Shown piece after piece: positions 21,712 to 33,424 of a stretch of 64,000 nucleotides of DNA. Location: positions 195,001 to 259,000 of the forward strand of contig JAJOZX010006147.1 in assembly GCA_023014485.1 (NCBI GenBank). The letters run 5' to 3'. Under the pieces are notes generated by a model that was not told where the DNA came from, ran no database searches, and worked only from the letters and a program-made list of their open reading frames with translations. Every line of letters starts with the position of its first letter. Position 1 is the stretch's first letter. Origin of the DNA: Bathynomus jamesi (Eukaryota > Arthropoda > Malacostraca > Isopoda > Cirolanidae). Both the position numbers and the translations under genes were made by a program.

Positions 21712-24203
21712 TCAAAATTTTTGCCTCCTAGATTTTTTCTGGGCGAAATCATCAATAAAATTATCGTATGAAATCTCCCTGCCAACTTCCTGGTTGATGC
21801 TTATGATGTTAAGGCCACTGAGGCGATCCTGCCCCATTGATGATCTGAGGTAGTTTTTGATTAGCTTCATCTTAGAGAAGCTCCTCTCGGCTGACGCTAC
21901 TGTCACAGTAGAGTGCAGGCAATTCTTAGTGCAACCCAGAGATTGGGGTATAGTTCCTCCAGTTGATTCTGATGAATGAAGGAGAGAAGCCCCAAAGCAG
22001 TCATGTTGTGTGAAGGTAAAGTCGGCAAGTTCTTAATTTCGAGGGCCAGTTCTCTTCTATCAATGTCAGAGTCAGCTCCAGAGCTCAGTATCTTAGAGAG
22101 CTTTTCACACTTGCTTCTTTGTTCATTGTGGTGAAGTTAAGGAGAACCCCCAAATATGTCCCTCACATCATCTAATGTTTTGAATCTCTCATTTATTGAC
22201 CCGATGGCACAATCCACCACCACATTGAAAAATTTGACTTCCAGCCTCTTTAAGGCTTCTGTAAATGGTTCGTCAGGAGTTTCGAAAGCAAAGTGCTTTT
22301 TTGTGGATCTGAGCCTCTTCTCCTTCAGCACAGCCTCCACATTCATTTCCTCACATATGTCCCTAACTACGACTTGTGCTGCAACAAAACCTGTGTTTCT
22401 GTAGCTGGTGAGTGAGTCTTTTGTTTTTGTGAGGAGGTTGACTGCCACATCAAACTGCATTGTAGGAGACTGCAGAAGTTTGCTCACATGGTTAACTGCA
22501 TGAAGAATGTCATACCATACTACTGTGCAAATCTGAAAGCGATAAGACCCTACCTCTTCTGCAAGTGCTTGTGCTTCAGTCCTGGCTATGGCATCTGTGG
22601 CATTGTTTTTCACTTCCAACAGGGCCTCTCTGATGTTGTGGCTCTGGTATCGCACAGCTCAATGCTCTTAAGCCGGCTCTCCCACCTGGTTTCACTCTAA
22701 GTCTTGAGTGTTATGTTCACGTGCTTCTTTAGGATTGTCCATCTCTGTGTAGCTGCTGCAAAAAGGTTGTACAATTTTTGTACGTTGCCAAAGAAGCTGA
22801 TGGCATCTGTGGAAGCTTTAGCTGCATCAGCCACTACAAGATTCAGAGTGTGAGCCCCACATGGGACATAGAGTGCACGACAGTTCTTCTCTAATAACCT
22901 TGCCTGAACACCTTTGTTCTTGCCCTTCATGTTCGCTCCGTTGTCATAAGACGGTTCTCTGCAGTCATCAAAGTGAATATTCAGTTCATCTAGTCTCTTT
23001 AGAATCAGAACTGATAAACCCAGGCCTGTACTTTCTGAAGCCTCAGGAAAGCCCAAGAAGTATTCTTTTATTTCTGGTACTTCACCCATTTTAACAGTTC
23101 TGATAATAATCGACATCTGTTATTGGTGGCTTATGTCTGGAGTGCAGTCTAAAATGAGTGAGTAATATTTAGCTTGTTTTATTTCTGCAACAATGGCATC
23201 CAAGATCTTCCCATTAATGGACCCAATGAGCTCATTTTGAATGATGTTTCCTAGGTAACGTGAATGACTATATTGGCCACTTTCGACTCTGCTGATGTGT
23301 TATTTCATCACTGGATCAAATTTGGCAAGCAGCTCAACCTCCTTCAAGAAGTTGCCATTGTCTCGATTGTACAATATAGAGGAAGACCCCCTGAAAGCAA
23401 GGTTTCTCTCTGCCAGTGATTGGATTATACTTAAAAGACGTGTGTGAACATCTCGCCAACGTCTTCGCTCTACCTCCATTAATGACATTTCAATTTGGTC
23501 AATGGTCCTCCCAGTTTTTAGCCGCAGTTCCAGATCCTTCCATGTTGCCATGTTATCTGCATGTTCTGAACTATTTTCATGGCCTTTCAGAAGCGAACCA
23601 ACGTTTATCCAGTCTGAAAGTCCATCCGTAATTAGTTTGTACGACTTCCTTGAAAACAACTTGCAGCAGAAGCAGTAAAGAGCATCATTCCTTCTAGAGT
23701 ACATCAGCCAGCTTCGCTTTATTTTTTTCCCCATTAATTAATGTTCTGTACATGTAATGGTGATGAACGCTTCTACCGTCCTCTCTTTTAGGGAATGTGA
23801 AATCTGGACTGATTTGAAATGGTCCTCGAGACACCAAATCTGTCTTCAAGGCATCTGACAGGACAAATGGCCAGTCATACGGATCAAGCGGTGGAGCAGA
23901 TCTTGGTTCTTGTTGCTCAGTAGAAATGCCTGTGTGTGGTGTTTGAAGCTGAACAAAAAATGGGCCACTTGTTGGTTCATGAGGCTCTACTTCTACTGGT
24001 GTTTGAGGTTGCATAGAGGATGGTCCTGCTGTTGGCTCATGATGCTCATCAGGCTTTGCTGAGGATGGTTTTTCCAAATATTTCAGTAGTGCTCCTGAGA
24101 AGAACATAACATTACATATTCTGTTAGATTTTGCTAAAATACTCTTTCTTATCTTGTTTGATAATTGATCTGTGTGAACAGAATTTGAGGTGATGTAATC
24201 CAT
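21712..24203 (-). pseudogene. hAT transposase with TTF-type zinc finger (ZMYM-like)
   Basis: Pieces in different minus-strand frames, in order from 24203 down: an N-terminal Pro/Glu-rich repeat section (TAGPSS, then TSGPFF); a TTF-type zinc-finger block with YCFCCKLFS, GLSDW and HENSSEHADN (23734-23300); a DDE half with LDCTPDISH (near 23150), SYDNGANMKGK, CGAHTLNLVVADAA and QRW (23116-22697); a long insertion section (22655-22137); and the C-terminal SAERSFSKMKLIKNYLRSS dimerisation motif (21906-21712). This order is that of ZMYM1/p52rIPK-like hAT transposases. At least four frameshifts or stops break it. Confidence 0.85.
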
Positions 24204-24473
24204 TAAATTTCACATTTCGAAATATTATAAATATTACAGAGACTAGCTTACTCTACACGATTCCTGAGCACTTGCCTAGCTTGATGGTCTACCTAACCTA
24301 GTTGCCTGAACTGTAATCATAAGAATATACAAGTGGCACATCTCACCTGTGCTACTGCAAAGCTCTATTTTTTCTTTTTCCGTTTTTCAGCTCCTGATGG
24401 ATAATGTCGTTTCATTTTCCAAGATGCACGAAGTCACATCTACAGTAGTTAACCACAACTAATCTGCTAAATG

Positions 24474-24520
<47 letters not shown>
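24474..24520. repeat. (TAA)n microsatellite
   Basis: Uninterrupted TAA/ATA repeat in the right part of the hAT element. Confidence 0.95.
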
Positions 24521-25068
24521 TGTTATAATTGTAACGTTAATCAAATACATTCAAATAATCAGACCATTTAGGTTTTAACCAACAAAATTCACATTATCTG
24601 AAAAAGATGAGAAAAGAATTAATAAACTTGAAAACGTAACGAAAATAAACCTAGTTTTTAAAGTGTTACAAAATCTCTTAATAAAATAATTAGTAAATTA
24701 GTGAAATAATGTTTTACAATACTAGAAAAATTAAACATTTAGGAAAGTATAAGCATATAGTAAGAATAAAGCTAAATAATATAGAAATAAGATCCCACAA
24801 TAGTTATTTACACATAACGACCAAAACGTTTCGTTTGTCTCCGTTTTATCACATTTGTCTCATACAAAAACTTTAATTAATACGATAATAATAATAATAA
24901 TAATAATAACAAGGATAATAATAATAATAACAATAATATTAATAATAACTTCAGCTATATTCCTATTCTTGGCCACTGAGCTATGACCTGGGAGCCTGTC
25001 TAGGGGCCCCCCTAGTAGCAGCGGGGCCCTAAGCGGCCGCTTAATCTGCTTATGCCAGGAAACGGCCC

Positions 25069-25072
<4 letters not shown>

Positions 25073-25118
<46 letters not shown>
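25073..25118. repeat. (TA)n microsatellite
   Basis: TA run directly abutting the right end of the hAT. Confidence 0.9.
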
Positions 25119-25140
25119 GCAAACCCACAGGGAAAAAAGA

Positions 25141-25236
25141 AAAATGATTCCAAGGCCTTTCGTGTATTCAGAGGTACACCTCGTCATTCCCTGACGAAGT
25201 GCACCTCTTAATACACGAAAGGCCTTCGAATCATTT
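25141..25236. repeat. Short hairpin repeat
   Basis: AATGATTCCAAGGCCTTTCG ... CGAAAGGCCTTCGAATCATT form arms of about 45 bp around a GTCATTCCCTGAC centre. It behaves as a palindromic mini-element with no coding sequence. Confidence 0.85.
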
Positions 25237-25639
25237 TTTTTCAGTCATTCATTTCACGTGTTTAATTGGGAAATTCATCATATATATATATATATATCTA
25301 AAACCAAAAGAGTTGCAGCGGTTAGGATTTAACGAAAATTACGTTTGAACATTATTGACGTATTTTGAGTACTAATAATGAATTTACAAACATTTATCAA
25401 GATTTGTGAACTTCTCCAGAAAGATTTGGTGTAATTATCATTCGCTATATTTGATTTAATATGTCATACTTTTCCATATTTTGGCAGGTTCTTCGTAAGT
25501 TTATTAAAACTACAAAGTGGTATGTAATTCAATACGTCAACGGCACATCATTACTCAAAAGCAGCATGAAAGTTTCATTTCACTTCATCAGCCAAACTTG
25601 AAATGCTTTAGGGTGAGGCAACTCTTTTGGTCAAAGCTT

Positions 25640-25660
25640 ATATATAATATATATATATAT

Positions 25661-25730
<70 letters not shown>
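25640..25730. repeat. (TA)n microsatellite
   Basis: Long TA run forming the left boundary of unclassified element copy 2; the right boundary also abuts TA repeats at 28417-28430. Confidence 0.95.
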
Positions 25731-25733
<3 letters not shown>

Positions 25734-28414
25734 AGAGTGTCCCAATTTTTTTGTTCCTGAAGTTTCTCATGCACACACCCCTAATTTCTTCCAATCGTGA
25801 AAACATGCCAGCAAGATGAATTTCATTCGTGTTCTTTAATTTTAAGGGTCCCCTCAAACCATGTGTTACTATTGCTGAACGGTTACTCTCTACCTTATAC
25901 TAATTGTAGCATATTTCTTTTCAGGTTATGGATACAAGAAAGCAGGAGACTGTGTGGTTGGTGGGGGTGTTGCGAAATGAACCCCTGGAAACGCTGTGTC
26001 AACTCCCGACAGTGGGAGATGTTCTTCGACGTCTGTTGTTCTTCACTCGGAAGAAAAAAACGTCCACGGCGGAAGCTGCCAATGTGGTAGCTGATGAGGT
26101 TATGGCGGTGTGGGCTCGGGCATCTATTCCGACCTCCCACAAGACCAAGTGCGTCGAGAGGATCAAGGCCCTCTCCACGGACTACGAGAAGGTTGCCAGA
26201 AACCGAAACCGTGGGGAGAGAAGCAACTGGAGCGGGAAAAGGGATTCCAAGCCAACCTGAATACACTGTTCGAAACAGCTCATGCCAACGCCATGAAACT
26301 CATCAAAGTCCCCGAAGATCGAGACTTTCTGAATGACCAGCGAACCGTGCGGAAGATGTACATCGGAGGAGAGGACCTGGAGTTTGCTCGCAGGGCAGCG
26401 GAGCGGGAGAAACGCCGAGCAGCTGAAGAGAAGAGGAAGAAGAAAAGCCGCGAAGAGATGGACTCACTGCAAGCAAAAGGAACGGTGAAAAGTGGGTCTT
26501 CTTCTTCTTCGGAGTCCATGGCCGAAGCATCCAATGATGATGTCCAATATTCCTCTCCTGGTCCTTCGGCTCCTCGATCCGCTCCCAAGGACGGCCAAGT
26601 GTCGGCAAGGAGGATCATCCAATATCCCAATTTTGCTGCAGCCCTGGATCGAACTGGAACCTCAGTACGCCAAGCGATGCACATTGTGGCTCCAGCACTC
26701 GCTGCCGCGGGAGTTGAGTTATCCTCGGTCACCTTGTCCAAATCAAGTCTTCACCGTTCACGGCAGAAGTCCAGGAAGAACTTGGCAGCCGGAATCAAAC
26801 CGAGTTCAATCCTGATACGCCGCTTGTCGTCCACTTTGATGGCAAACTCCTCCCTGATTCGGATGGAGGGAAATCGGATCGCATACCAGTGCTGGTCAGC
26901 GGGAAGAATCTTGAGAAGTTGTTGGCGATCCCAAAAATCCCTGACAGCACGGGACAGCGGATGGCTGGAGCTGTTCTGAAGGTGCTGGACGATTGGCCGC
27001 AAGTTCAACCATGGATTGCCGGTCTCTGCTTCGACACAACAGCGGCGAATACCGGTATTCACAGCGGCGCTTGTACGATTATCCAGGACCAAATGGACCG
27101 CCGCGTTCTTTTCCTGGCTTGCAGACACCACATGATGGAATTGGTAATCACCTCAGTCTTTGACCTGTTCTTCAGGTCTTCTGGCCCCGAAATTGCGCTG
27201 TTCGCTCGCTTCAAATACCAATGGAGTTCATCGACCAGAAGCAGGCTTCTCCATTCAACGGCGATGGCCCAAGCGACATCCTTTCGGAATGGGTGGCGTT
27301 GAAAAAAGAGCAGATTGTCCACTTCATTGAAGACCAGCTTGAAGTTGGCCACCCAAGAGACGATTACCGGGAGTTCCTGATCCTCGCTCTGGTCTTCCTC
27401 GATGGTCATGGCAAACGAGATCTCCGGTACAATCGTCCTGGAGCATACCACCGGGCCAGGTGGATGGCCAAAGGCATTTACTGTCTTAAGATGTTCATCT
27501 TCCGAAGCCAATTCCACCTGACCGCTCACGAGGTCCGGTCACTACGCAGGATAAACATCTTTGCCGTCACCATCTACCTCCAGAGGTGGTTCGAGGCTCC
27601 ATTGACGGCGGACGCGCCCGTCAATGACCTGGAGCTGTTGGAGGACCTAGAACGGTACAAGGCGGTGGATCATGATGTAGGTACCGCCGCATTGACGAAA
27701 TTCCGGGGCCACCTCTGGTACCTAAGCGAAGATTTAGCCGGACTCGCTATGTTCTCCTCCAAAAACCACCGATGCAGAGAAGACGCCATGCTCCAAAACC
27801 TGCACAAGAAGACCGAAAACCCAAAAGATCTGCGTCGGCTGGAGGGAAAGAGTGTCTTGACCGTGAGACGGTCGGATTTGAGCACCTTGGTCACGAAAAG
27901 GACTCAAAACCTTTTTCATTGCCTGAAGCTGCCGGTTCCAAAAACCTCCAAAGATCTCGAAGGATGTGCACCATCGTTGAAGTCTGTGAACGACGCGGCA
28001 GAACGGGCGGTGAAACTGGCGGAAGATTTCAACGAGGGCCTGACAAAAAACGAGGAGGAACGGCAGCTCGTGTACCAAGTCGTCGAATACCACCGCCAGC
28101 AGTTCCCCTCAGCAGACAAAAAGATCCTCTGTCCCCCGAAATGAAATGTGCCATTAGGAAGAATTTCCATTTCCTTTAATTTAGTCATTAGAAAGAATTT
28201 ACATTTCATTCTTCCATTCTAGAATGATTAATGCTGAGCATTTACGTTTGTTCATATAGGGTTTATAAACAAGGTCAATGAGGGGACCCTTCCCCTCCTA
28301 ATAGGCCAATGAAATGTCGCCCATGTTTTCCATTCTTCAAGTGTAATTAATTAAAGGGGTGTGCGATTTGACTCTTGCAAATTTTTATTTTCACATGTGA
28401 GGCTGGGACACCCT
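25734..28414 (+). mobile_element. Unclassified transposon family, copy 2, with terminal repeats
   Basis: Left end AGAGTGTCCCAATTTTT and right end, on the other strand, AGGGTGTCCCAGCC share AG-GTGTCCCA. A (TA)n tract on both sides hides the target duplication. The coding region at 25928-28144 is on the plus strand, preceded by TTCTTTTCAG, a good splice-acceptor sequence. Codon use is GC-richer than the surroundings. Confidence 0.7.
25928..28144 (+). pseudogene. Unclassified hAT-like transposase family, copy 2
   Basis: Four frames give one protein of about 730 residues. The N-terminus has LPTVGDVLRRLL (about 26005) and VWARASIPT; after a frameshift near 26210 comes LFETAHANAMKLIKVP, DRDFLNDQRTVRKMYIGGED, a charged Arg/Lys/Glu coiled region and an Ser-rich acidic linker. 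A second frameshift near 26780 leads to LVVHFDGKLLPD, LCFDTTAANTG (about 27028), LACRHHMMEL and SSGPEIALFARF; after a third near 27230 come RARWMAKGIYCLKMF, LWYLSEDLAGLAMFS and VNDAAERAVKLAEDFN (about 27987). The last ORF (307 codons) is intact. Compared with copies 1 and 3 the Cys cluster in the N-terminal part is missing and the linker is longer, so it is a distinct subfamily. Confidence 0.6.
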
Positions 28415-28885
28415 ATTATATATATATATATGCATTCTTTCAAGGTCTATGCAGGGAAATAAAAGAAGTCTGAAAAATATAAATTTAGTGTCATTTAAAC
28501 TTCTCTGTGACGTGAGTCAGGGTACAAAAAAGATCGATTTTGATGTAATGCAATTCTTTTGGCCAAATATATATGTATATGCCATGTATATCGTCAAATT
28601 CCTCCTACATTTTCGTCGGTGGTCATTGCAGTTACATTAGCTCGTACATGTTGTCTTTTATTTTTTCAAATTTTTCACCACTTATGCTCGCGTTAAGGTT
28701 GGGAGGGGTTCCATTAAAAAGTTTAGAGAATGTTTTTTTTTACTATATGATGATTACTTTTCGAATTTCGTTCGCGTTAAGATTTTAATTAAAATACTCT
28801 AAATGAAATTATTTCTATTTCATGCTACTTCAGGATTTTGCGCACCCAGTTTTTGGTTTTAGGTTGTTAGGTTAAATTATCCTAG
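28415..28885. other. Spacer, nothing recognised
   Basis: AT-rich interval between elements 2 and 3 with a (TA)n at 28415-28430. It ends in TATCCTAG at 28878-28885, the candidate target duplication of copy 3. Confidence 0.5.
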
Positions 28886-31800
28886 TAGGTGTGTCGAATT
28901 TTTCAACTTTCAAATTCCAAATATGAGGGGTGCTAAAAAGTTGCAGCATGACTTAGGAATTCTAAAGATATTTTTGTTAATTTAATATAATTTAGTTTTG
29001 CTTGGTAAGAAGCTACATAAAAATAGTGGCTTTTTTACTTTTTTGTGGAATTATATAATAATTATATATTAATAATTATATATGCTGTATATATAATGCA
29101 CTGCTGTTTTGCTTATTTCACAGGTTGAAAGATATTCATCAGTGTGCTGAAGATTACTTGTCCGTCAGTGCTGCCATCCTAACCAGTGGAATTGACCTAC
29201 AATGGCTTCTAAAAGGAGGACAAGACTGGGGACATTCACACATATGAGCAACCTAATTGGAACTGGTAGAGAGTTGTTGCCCTCTGAACTCCCAACTCTG
29301 CGAGACGTTCTGAAATATGGGCTACTGCTAAGAGAACAGTGGTGAGGATGTGAGAAACTACCCAGCAGCCAGTCTTGCAAAGGACATTTACCCTAAAGTG
29401 CTTGAAAAGTGGGAACGAGCAAACAGTTCTTTTGTAGCCCCCGTTGTAAATTCACGAGTCACAATCTTAAACAAGATCCAAGAGAGCTGGGAGCAGGCCA
29501 AAAACATATCTCTTGGAGAGGAAAGCTACATGTCAAAGAGGCTTTCATTGCAAAACTTGACAAGCTTTTTGACATCCTCAGTTGCAAGTGTAAAATTGTT
29601 CTCTGCTCTGAATTTGGCTGCCTTGCAGATGCTGGTTGCCAAAACGAAACTCACATTAACTGTACATGCCCTAGGGAGATGAAGATCCTGTGAAGGAAAT
29701 TGCTTTCATTAAAGGTCAGAGAGACAAGTCTGGTTCTATGGACCACATCAGATTGGCTTGCCAGATCAACCTGAGCACAACAGACAAGTCAAAAAGCAGA
29801 AGCGGCAAGAAGACGAAAGAAGAAGGCTTGCTGAATATAAGCAGACAAGTAAGCAGGATGTTTCAATGCCATCAAATGAAATAATTTTCTCTGATGATGA
29901 AAATGAAGAACAAATAGCTGATGCTCAAGATGGAAAGGATGGAAGTTATGAAGTGACATTAGAAATACCAAGCACGTCTTCACTTCCAATGAAAAGCCAG
30001 AGTACAACACATTAGAAATCCTAATGTTGCTATGCATAGCATCAGATATGTGTTGGCCTGCGTGCCACAGCTGCCATCACCACTGCTGCCTTTATGGATG
30101 TTGGCTTGATCACTGAAGAAGACAAGAGACTTGTAGTTGATCACAATAAAGTCAAGAGGGCCCAAGAAAAAGTTATGAGATCCCTGGATCAGGAATTTGA
30201 TGATCTTTGTAAGAAGGGTGAAATTGACTGCATCTTCTTTGACGGCAGTCAAGATACAACTAAAGTTATGCTGAAAGCAGACAATTCAGATCGTCAGTTC
30301 CCCAGCATCATCAAAGAAGAGCATTATTCTGTGTGCAGTGAGCCAGGTGGAAGATATCTCTACCACTTCACTCCTGAGAAAGGCTCAACGAGAAAAAAAC
30401 CTGCTGAAGTTATTGCTGATAATCTTGTAGATTTCATGAAGAAGAAGGGCATTGATAAAAGTCTGCAGGCCATTGGAGGTGATTCTGCAAATGTTAACAC
30501 TGGCTGGGAGGGTGGTTCCATGCATTGGATAGAGGTCAAGCTTTGCCGTAAGCTGATCTGGTTGGTTTGTGCCCTCCACACTAACGAGTTACCCCTGCGA
30601 CACTTGATCACAGCACTGGATGGGAAGACCTTGTCTAACAACAAGTGGACAGGTAACATTGGCAAGATGCTTGACACTGCAACCGAACTTGAAATTGATC
30701 CCTCATTCACCAAACTCTCAATTGGAGAGCCTCTTACTTCACTGAGTGACAATGTCGTAAAGGATCTCTCTACTGATCAAGCGTACGGGTATAGGATCAC
30801 ACAGGCCATAAGGACAGGAGAACCTCCCACAGATCTGGCCCTTCTTGAAATTGGTCCAGTGAGCCATTCAAGGTGGTTGACAACAGCAAACAGGCTTTGT
30901 CGCATATGGGTTTCAAAACATGGCCTTAAAGGCAAAACCCTCAACAACTTAAGACTGATAGTGGAATACATTGTTGGTGTGTACTACCCCTGTTGGTTCA
31001 ACATCAAAGTAAAACTCTTGGGTGGAAGGCCCACGCCACATCTTGTTTTAGCTGCGGCTAGTTAGGCTGCAAAAGAAGGCTGTAGTGGATGCTGTTTTGC
31101 CAGCCATCAAGCGCTCAGCATGGTATGCATTCAGCGAAATGATAATCCAGACACTCTTGTGCTCAGATGACAGTGAGGAGAGGAGAGCTGGTGTCCAAAA
31201 GATTGTTGACATGAGGGGTGGAGATGATGACACACTTGAAGATCTTTCTGTACGTCCCAGGAAGACACCTTCCATCAACCCCAGTGCTTCTTCCGTGTTG
31301 GAGCTGACAGACTGGTCTGACGGGGTATTTCAACCTCCTTTGACATGTAAACTGACTACAGCGGAAGTAAAGAAGTTCTTTGACAAGCCTATGCAAGTTC
31401 CACAGTGGCCCTGTCATGCTCAGTCAATAGAGAGGTGTGTGAAACAAGTCACAGAGGCAGCAGGCAGGGTGTATACACATGAGAAACGTGAGGGCTATAT
31501 CAGAGGCCAAGAAGCAAGTCGGCGGCTGATGTCCAAGAACGAATCAAAGCAAGACTTGATGAAACTTGTTGTTTAAATATTTTTTTTTACTGATGTCATT
31601 ACTTTCTAATGTTGTTTTATGATTACAATGATATGTTTTATGATTACTAGGATATGTTTTATGCAGAGAAACTAAAATTTTTATAGCATTACCTGACATT
31701 TTGAGAAGCTAAAATTAATAAATGTTGTTTTCCGAGAGCAATTTATGTGCTTTTTAATCAAACGTAGATTTACCAAGCTAAGTGTTGAGCAATCACAAAA

Positions 31801-31910
31801 ATAATAGCAGATTTGAATTCTTCACATCCAAAAACATATTTTTAAAACCCCTCAGTGAAGGAATTGGCAAAAATTAATTTTCACCTCTCAAATTGACACA
31901 CCCTATTAAA
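28886..31910 (+). mobile_element. Unclassified transposon family, copy 3, with terminal repeats
   Basis: Left end TAGGTGTGTCGAATTTTT; right end on the other strand TAGGGTGTGTCAATTTGAG, after five or six extra bases. The 8-bp sequence TATCCTAG lies just outside the left end (28878-28885) and at 31911-31918, a candidate target duplication of hAT length, although the extra bases on the right leave the exact end uncertain. The right terminus also matches a sequence at 63791. Confidence 0.7.
29202..31576 (+). pseudogene. Unclassified hAT-like transposase family, copy 3
   Basis: Start MASKRRTRLGTFTHMSN at 29202, after a CACAG acceptor-like site. Then LPTLRDVLKYGLLLREQ, a frameshift near 29345, IYPKVLEKWERA, KLFDILSCKCK, CTCPREMKIL and FIKGQRD; an acidic serine linker; CIFFDGSQDTT (about 30229); IGGDSANVNTG (30472-30504); CALHTNELPLRHLITALDG; RWLTTANRLCRIWV (about 30870); YPCWFNIKV; another frameshift near 31030; and the C-terminus SQSIERCVKQVTEAA (about 31420-31460) with a RGQEASRRLM tail. 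The blocks align in order with copy 1. The 323-codon ORF at 30094-31065 is open. About three breaks. Confidence 0.65.
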
Positions 31911-31919
31911 TATCCTAGC

Positions 31920-32131
31920 CCAACCTAAATTGAACCCAAAAAACATCTACAACAAAATAGTAACTATTTTCCGTGTCAGAGGAAAGTGATAGCACCGAAT
32001 AGGAACGAATGTAACTTTTAGGGACATATAGGCAATTTACTATATAAAAAATATCTTTCGATTTTTATAATAGTTTTTATAATTTAATTTTTGTTTTATA
32101 ATTTTACTAAATATTTTTCAGATTGTTACCC
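31920..32131. other. Spacer, nothing recognised
   Basis: AT-rich; no terminal repeat or frame. Confidence 0.4.
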
Positions 32132-32382
32132 TATGGCAGAGAAGTTAACAATAGCAGAAAGAATAGAGCTTGTGCTTTTGTACGCAAAAGAAGGAGCCAC
32201 CTCACGTTCAGTCGCATCAATTCGAACACTTATTGTAAATTCTGAACTAGAACGTTAAATTTAACATAATTTAGTCACTGGTGTATGGTTAATTAAATTT
32301 CATTTCATAATAAACTTCCTGCAGGCCACACTTTTTTTCCATATAAACCGCCTATGGGTCCAGACTTTTGCACCACCCTGTA
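32132..32382 (+). mobile_element. Mariner-like element remnant: transposase start plus 3' end
   Basis: The frame beginning ATGGCAGAGAAG reads MAEKLTIAERIELVLLYAKE, the helix-turn-helix start of a mariner-like transposase, but stops after 35 codons. The sequence ending in GTCCAGACTTTTGCACCACC and CTGTA (32357-32382) is a mariner-type end. Most of the transposase is deleted and the left end is missing. Confidence 0.65.
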
Positions 32383-32383
32383 T

Positions 32384-32600
32384 ATGTGTAAGAAGGAAAG
32401 GTGAAGGGCGAGCGCCCACAAAAAGCCCCCCACCCCGCTAGAAGAAGAGAGCCGAAATCAAGGTCTCTAAGGCTCTTAAAAAAGTTGCCTTTATTTTTAT
32501 ACAAATTTTGAAAAGATTGTATAGTGTGTAATATGCATTTAGATGTATGTGCTTGAGAACGTGCTGGACTGCTACTGTAGCAGGGTAGATGATACACGGA
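32384..32600 (-). repeat. LINE 3' tail, minus-strand copy
   Basis: Read on the minus strand this has CTTGATTTCGGCTCTCTTC, a GGGGTGGGG run, TTTTGTGGGCG and CTCGCCCTTCACCTTCC, in the order of the tail at 2915-3030. It joins the end of the mariner-like remnant directly, so it inserted at or beside the TA of that end. Confidence 0.7.
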
Positions 32601-32609
32601 AAAAGATCA

Positions 32610-33036
32610 TCTAAAGAGGACCATTCTTTGTGATTTTATGCCCATTTCAAACGTTTGGCTCTATTTCCTCGTCGCCAAATAGGTAGCAACCGGACCCAAT
32701 AAATCAACCTCCCTCAAACGTCCCTTCACTGTTGAAGTAGAAGGGTTGCTGTTGTGTGATGCATTAACTTCAGCAGCTATTTGAACGCTAGTCTTTTTTC
32801 TTTTGCGTTTGCTCAATAAATCATGTATTTGTCTTCTTTTTCCGAGGTTTCCATTTTCGCTGTCGGCTTACTTTGTTCATTACACTTCCAGTTTGAGAAT
32901 GACGAGAGAGGTTTTTGCTCAGCGTGGATAATGAAACTCCTACTTTATCGGTTATTTATCTTTGATTAATACCTTCTTGTTGGAGAAATACAATCTTGAT
33001 TCTGTTTTCGTATAATATCTCCTTTGTGGGAACCAT
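32610..33036 (-). pseudogene. Tc1-like transposase N-terminus, degenerate
   Basis: The minus-strand frame starts MVPTKEILYENRIKIVFLQQ and continues, after a stop, with ITDKVGVSLSTLSKNLSR and SGSVMNKV-like blocks of the paired helix-turn-helix DNA-binding domain of Tc1 transposases. The frame breaks again and no catalytic part follows. The product would bind transposon ends but could not cut. A (GTA)-type terminal repeat was not seen. Confidence 0.6.
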
Positions 33037-33424
33037 TATAGAGAACTATAAGAGAACAGTACAATATTATCAAACAGTGTTCAGATGCAAGTTTCATGAG
33101 TCAGAGATGATTTTTTAAAGGAAAATGGGAGTAAATGTACGGATACAAGTAATAGAAAAACATTCTAACCAATAATATCAATATTTCTGTGAATAGAAAC
33201 AATTATTTTAATTAAAATGTGATGTCACCATTAAATACAATAACTTTCAGTATTTATTAATTGCTTGTAAGTTTTCAGAAGCAAAACACCACAGTAGAAA
33301 GTTCCCTAATTAGACATATATATCATTATATTTCCTGTAAACCATAAAAAGAATGGAAAGAATTCATAATATTATTACATAATCATTATTTTAAAAATGT
33401 TTCTATAATTTTTACTGCCAGTGT

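Larger units (their letters stand above)
21333..25072 (-). mobile_element. hAT transposon with decayed transposase (about 3.7 kb)
   Basis: Left end CCGGGCCGTTTCTAG and right end, on the other strand, CAGAGGGCCGTTTCCTGG form an inverted repeat beginning GGGCCGTTTC. Both sides carry the phrase GGGGCCCTAAGC in inverted orientation, consistent with subterminal symmetry. The transposase fills 21712-24203 on the minus strand. The right half is AT-rich with (TAA)n at 24474-24520 and further AAT repeats near 24885-24945. Confidence 0.85.

Noticed and set aside
26280..26741. 153-codon minus-strand frame opposite copy 2
   Set aside because: It is the antisense shadow of the plus-strand transposase-like coding region, whose motifs are conserved.
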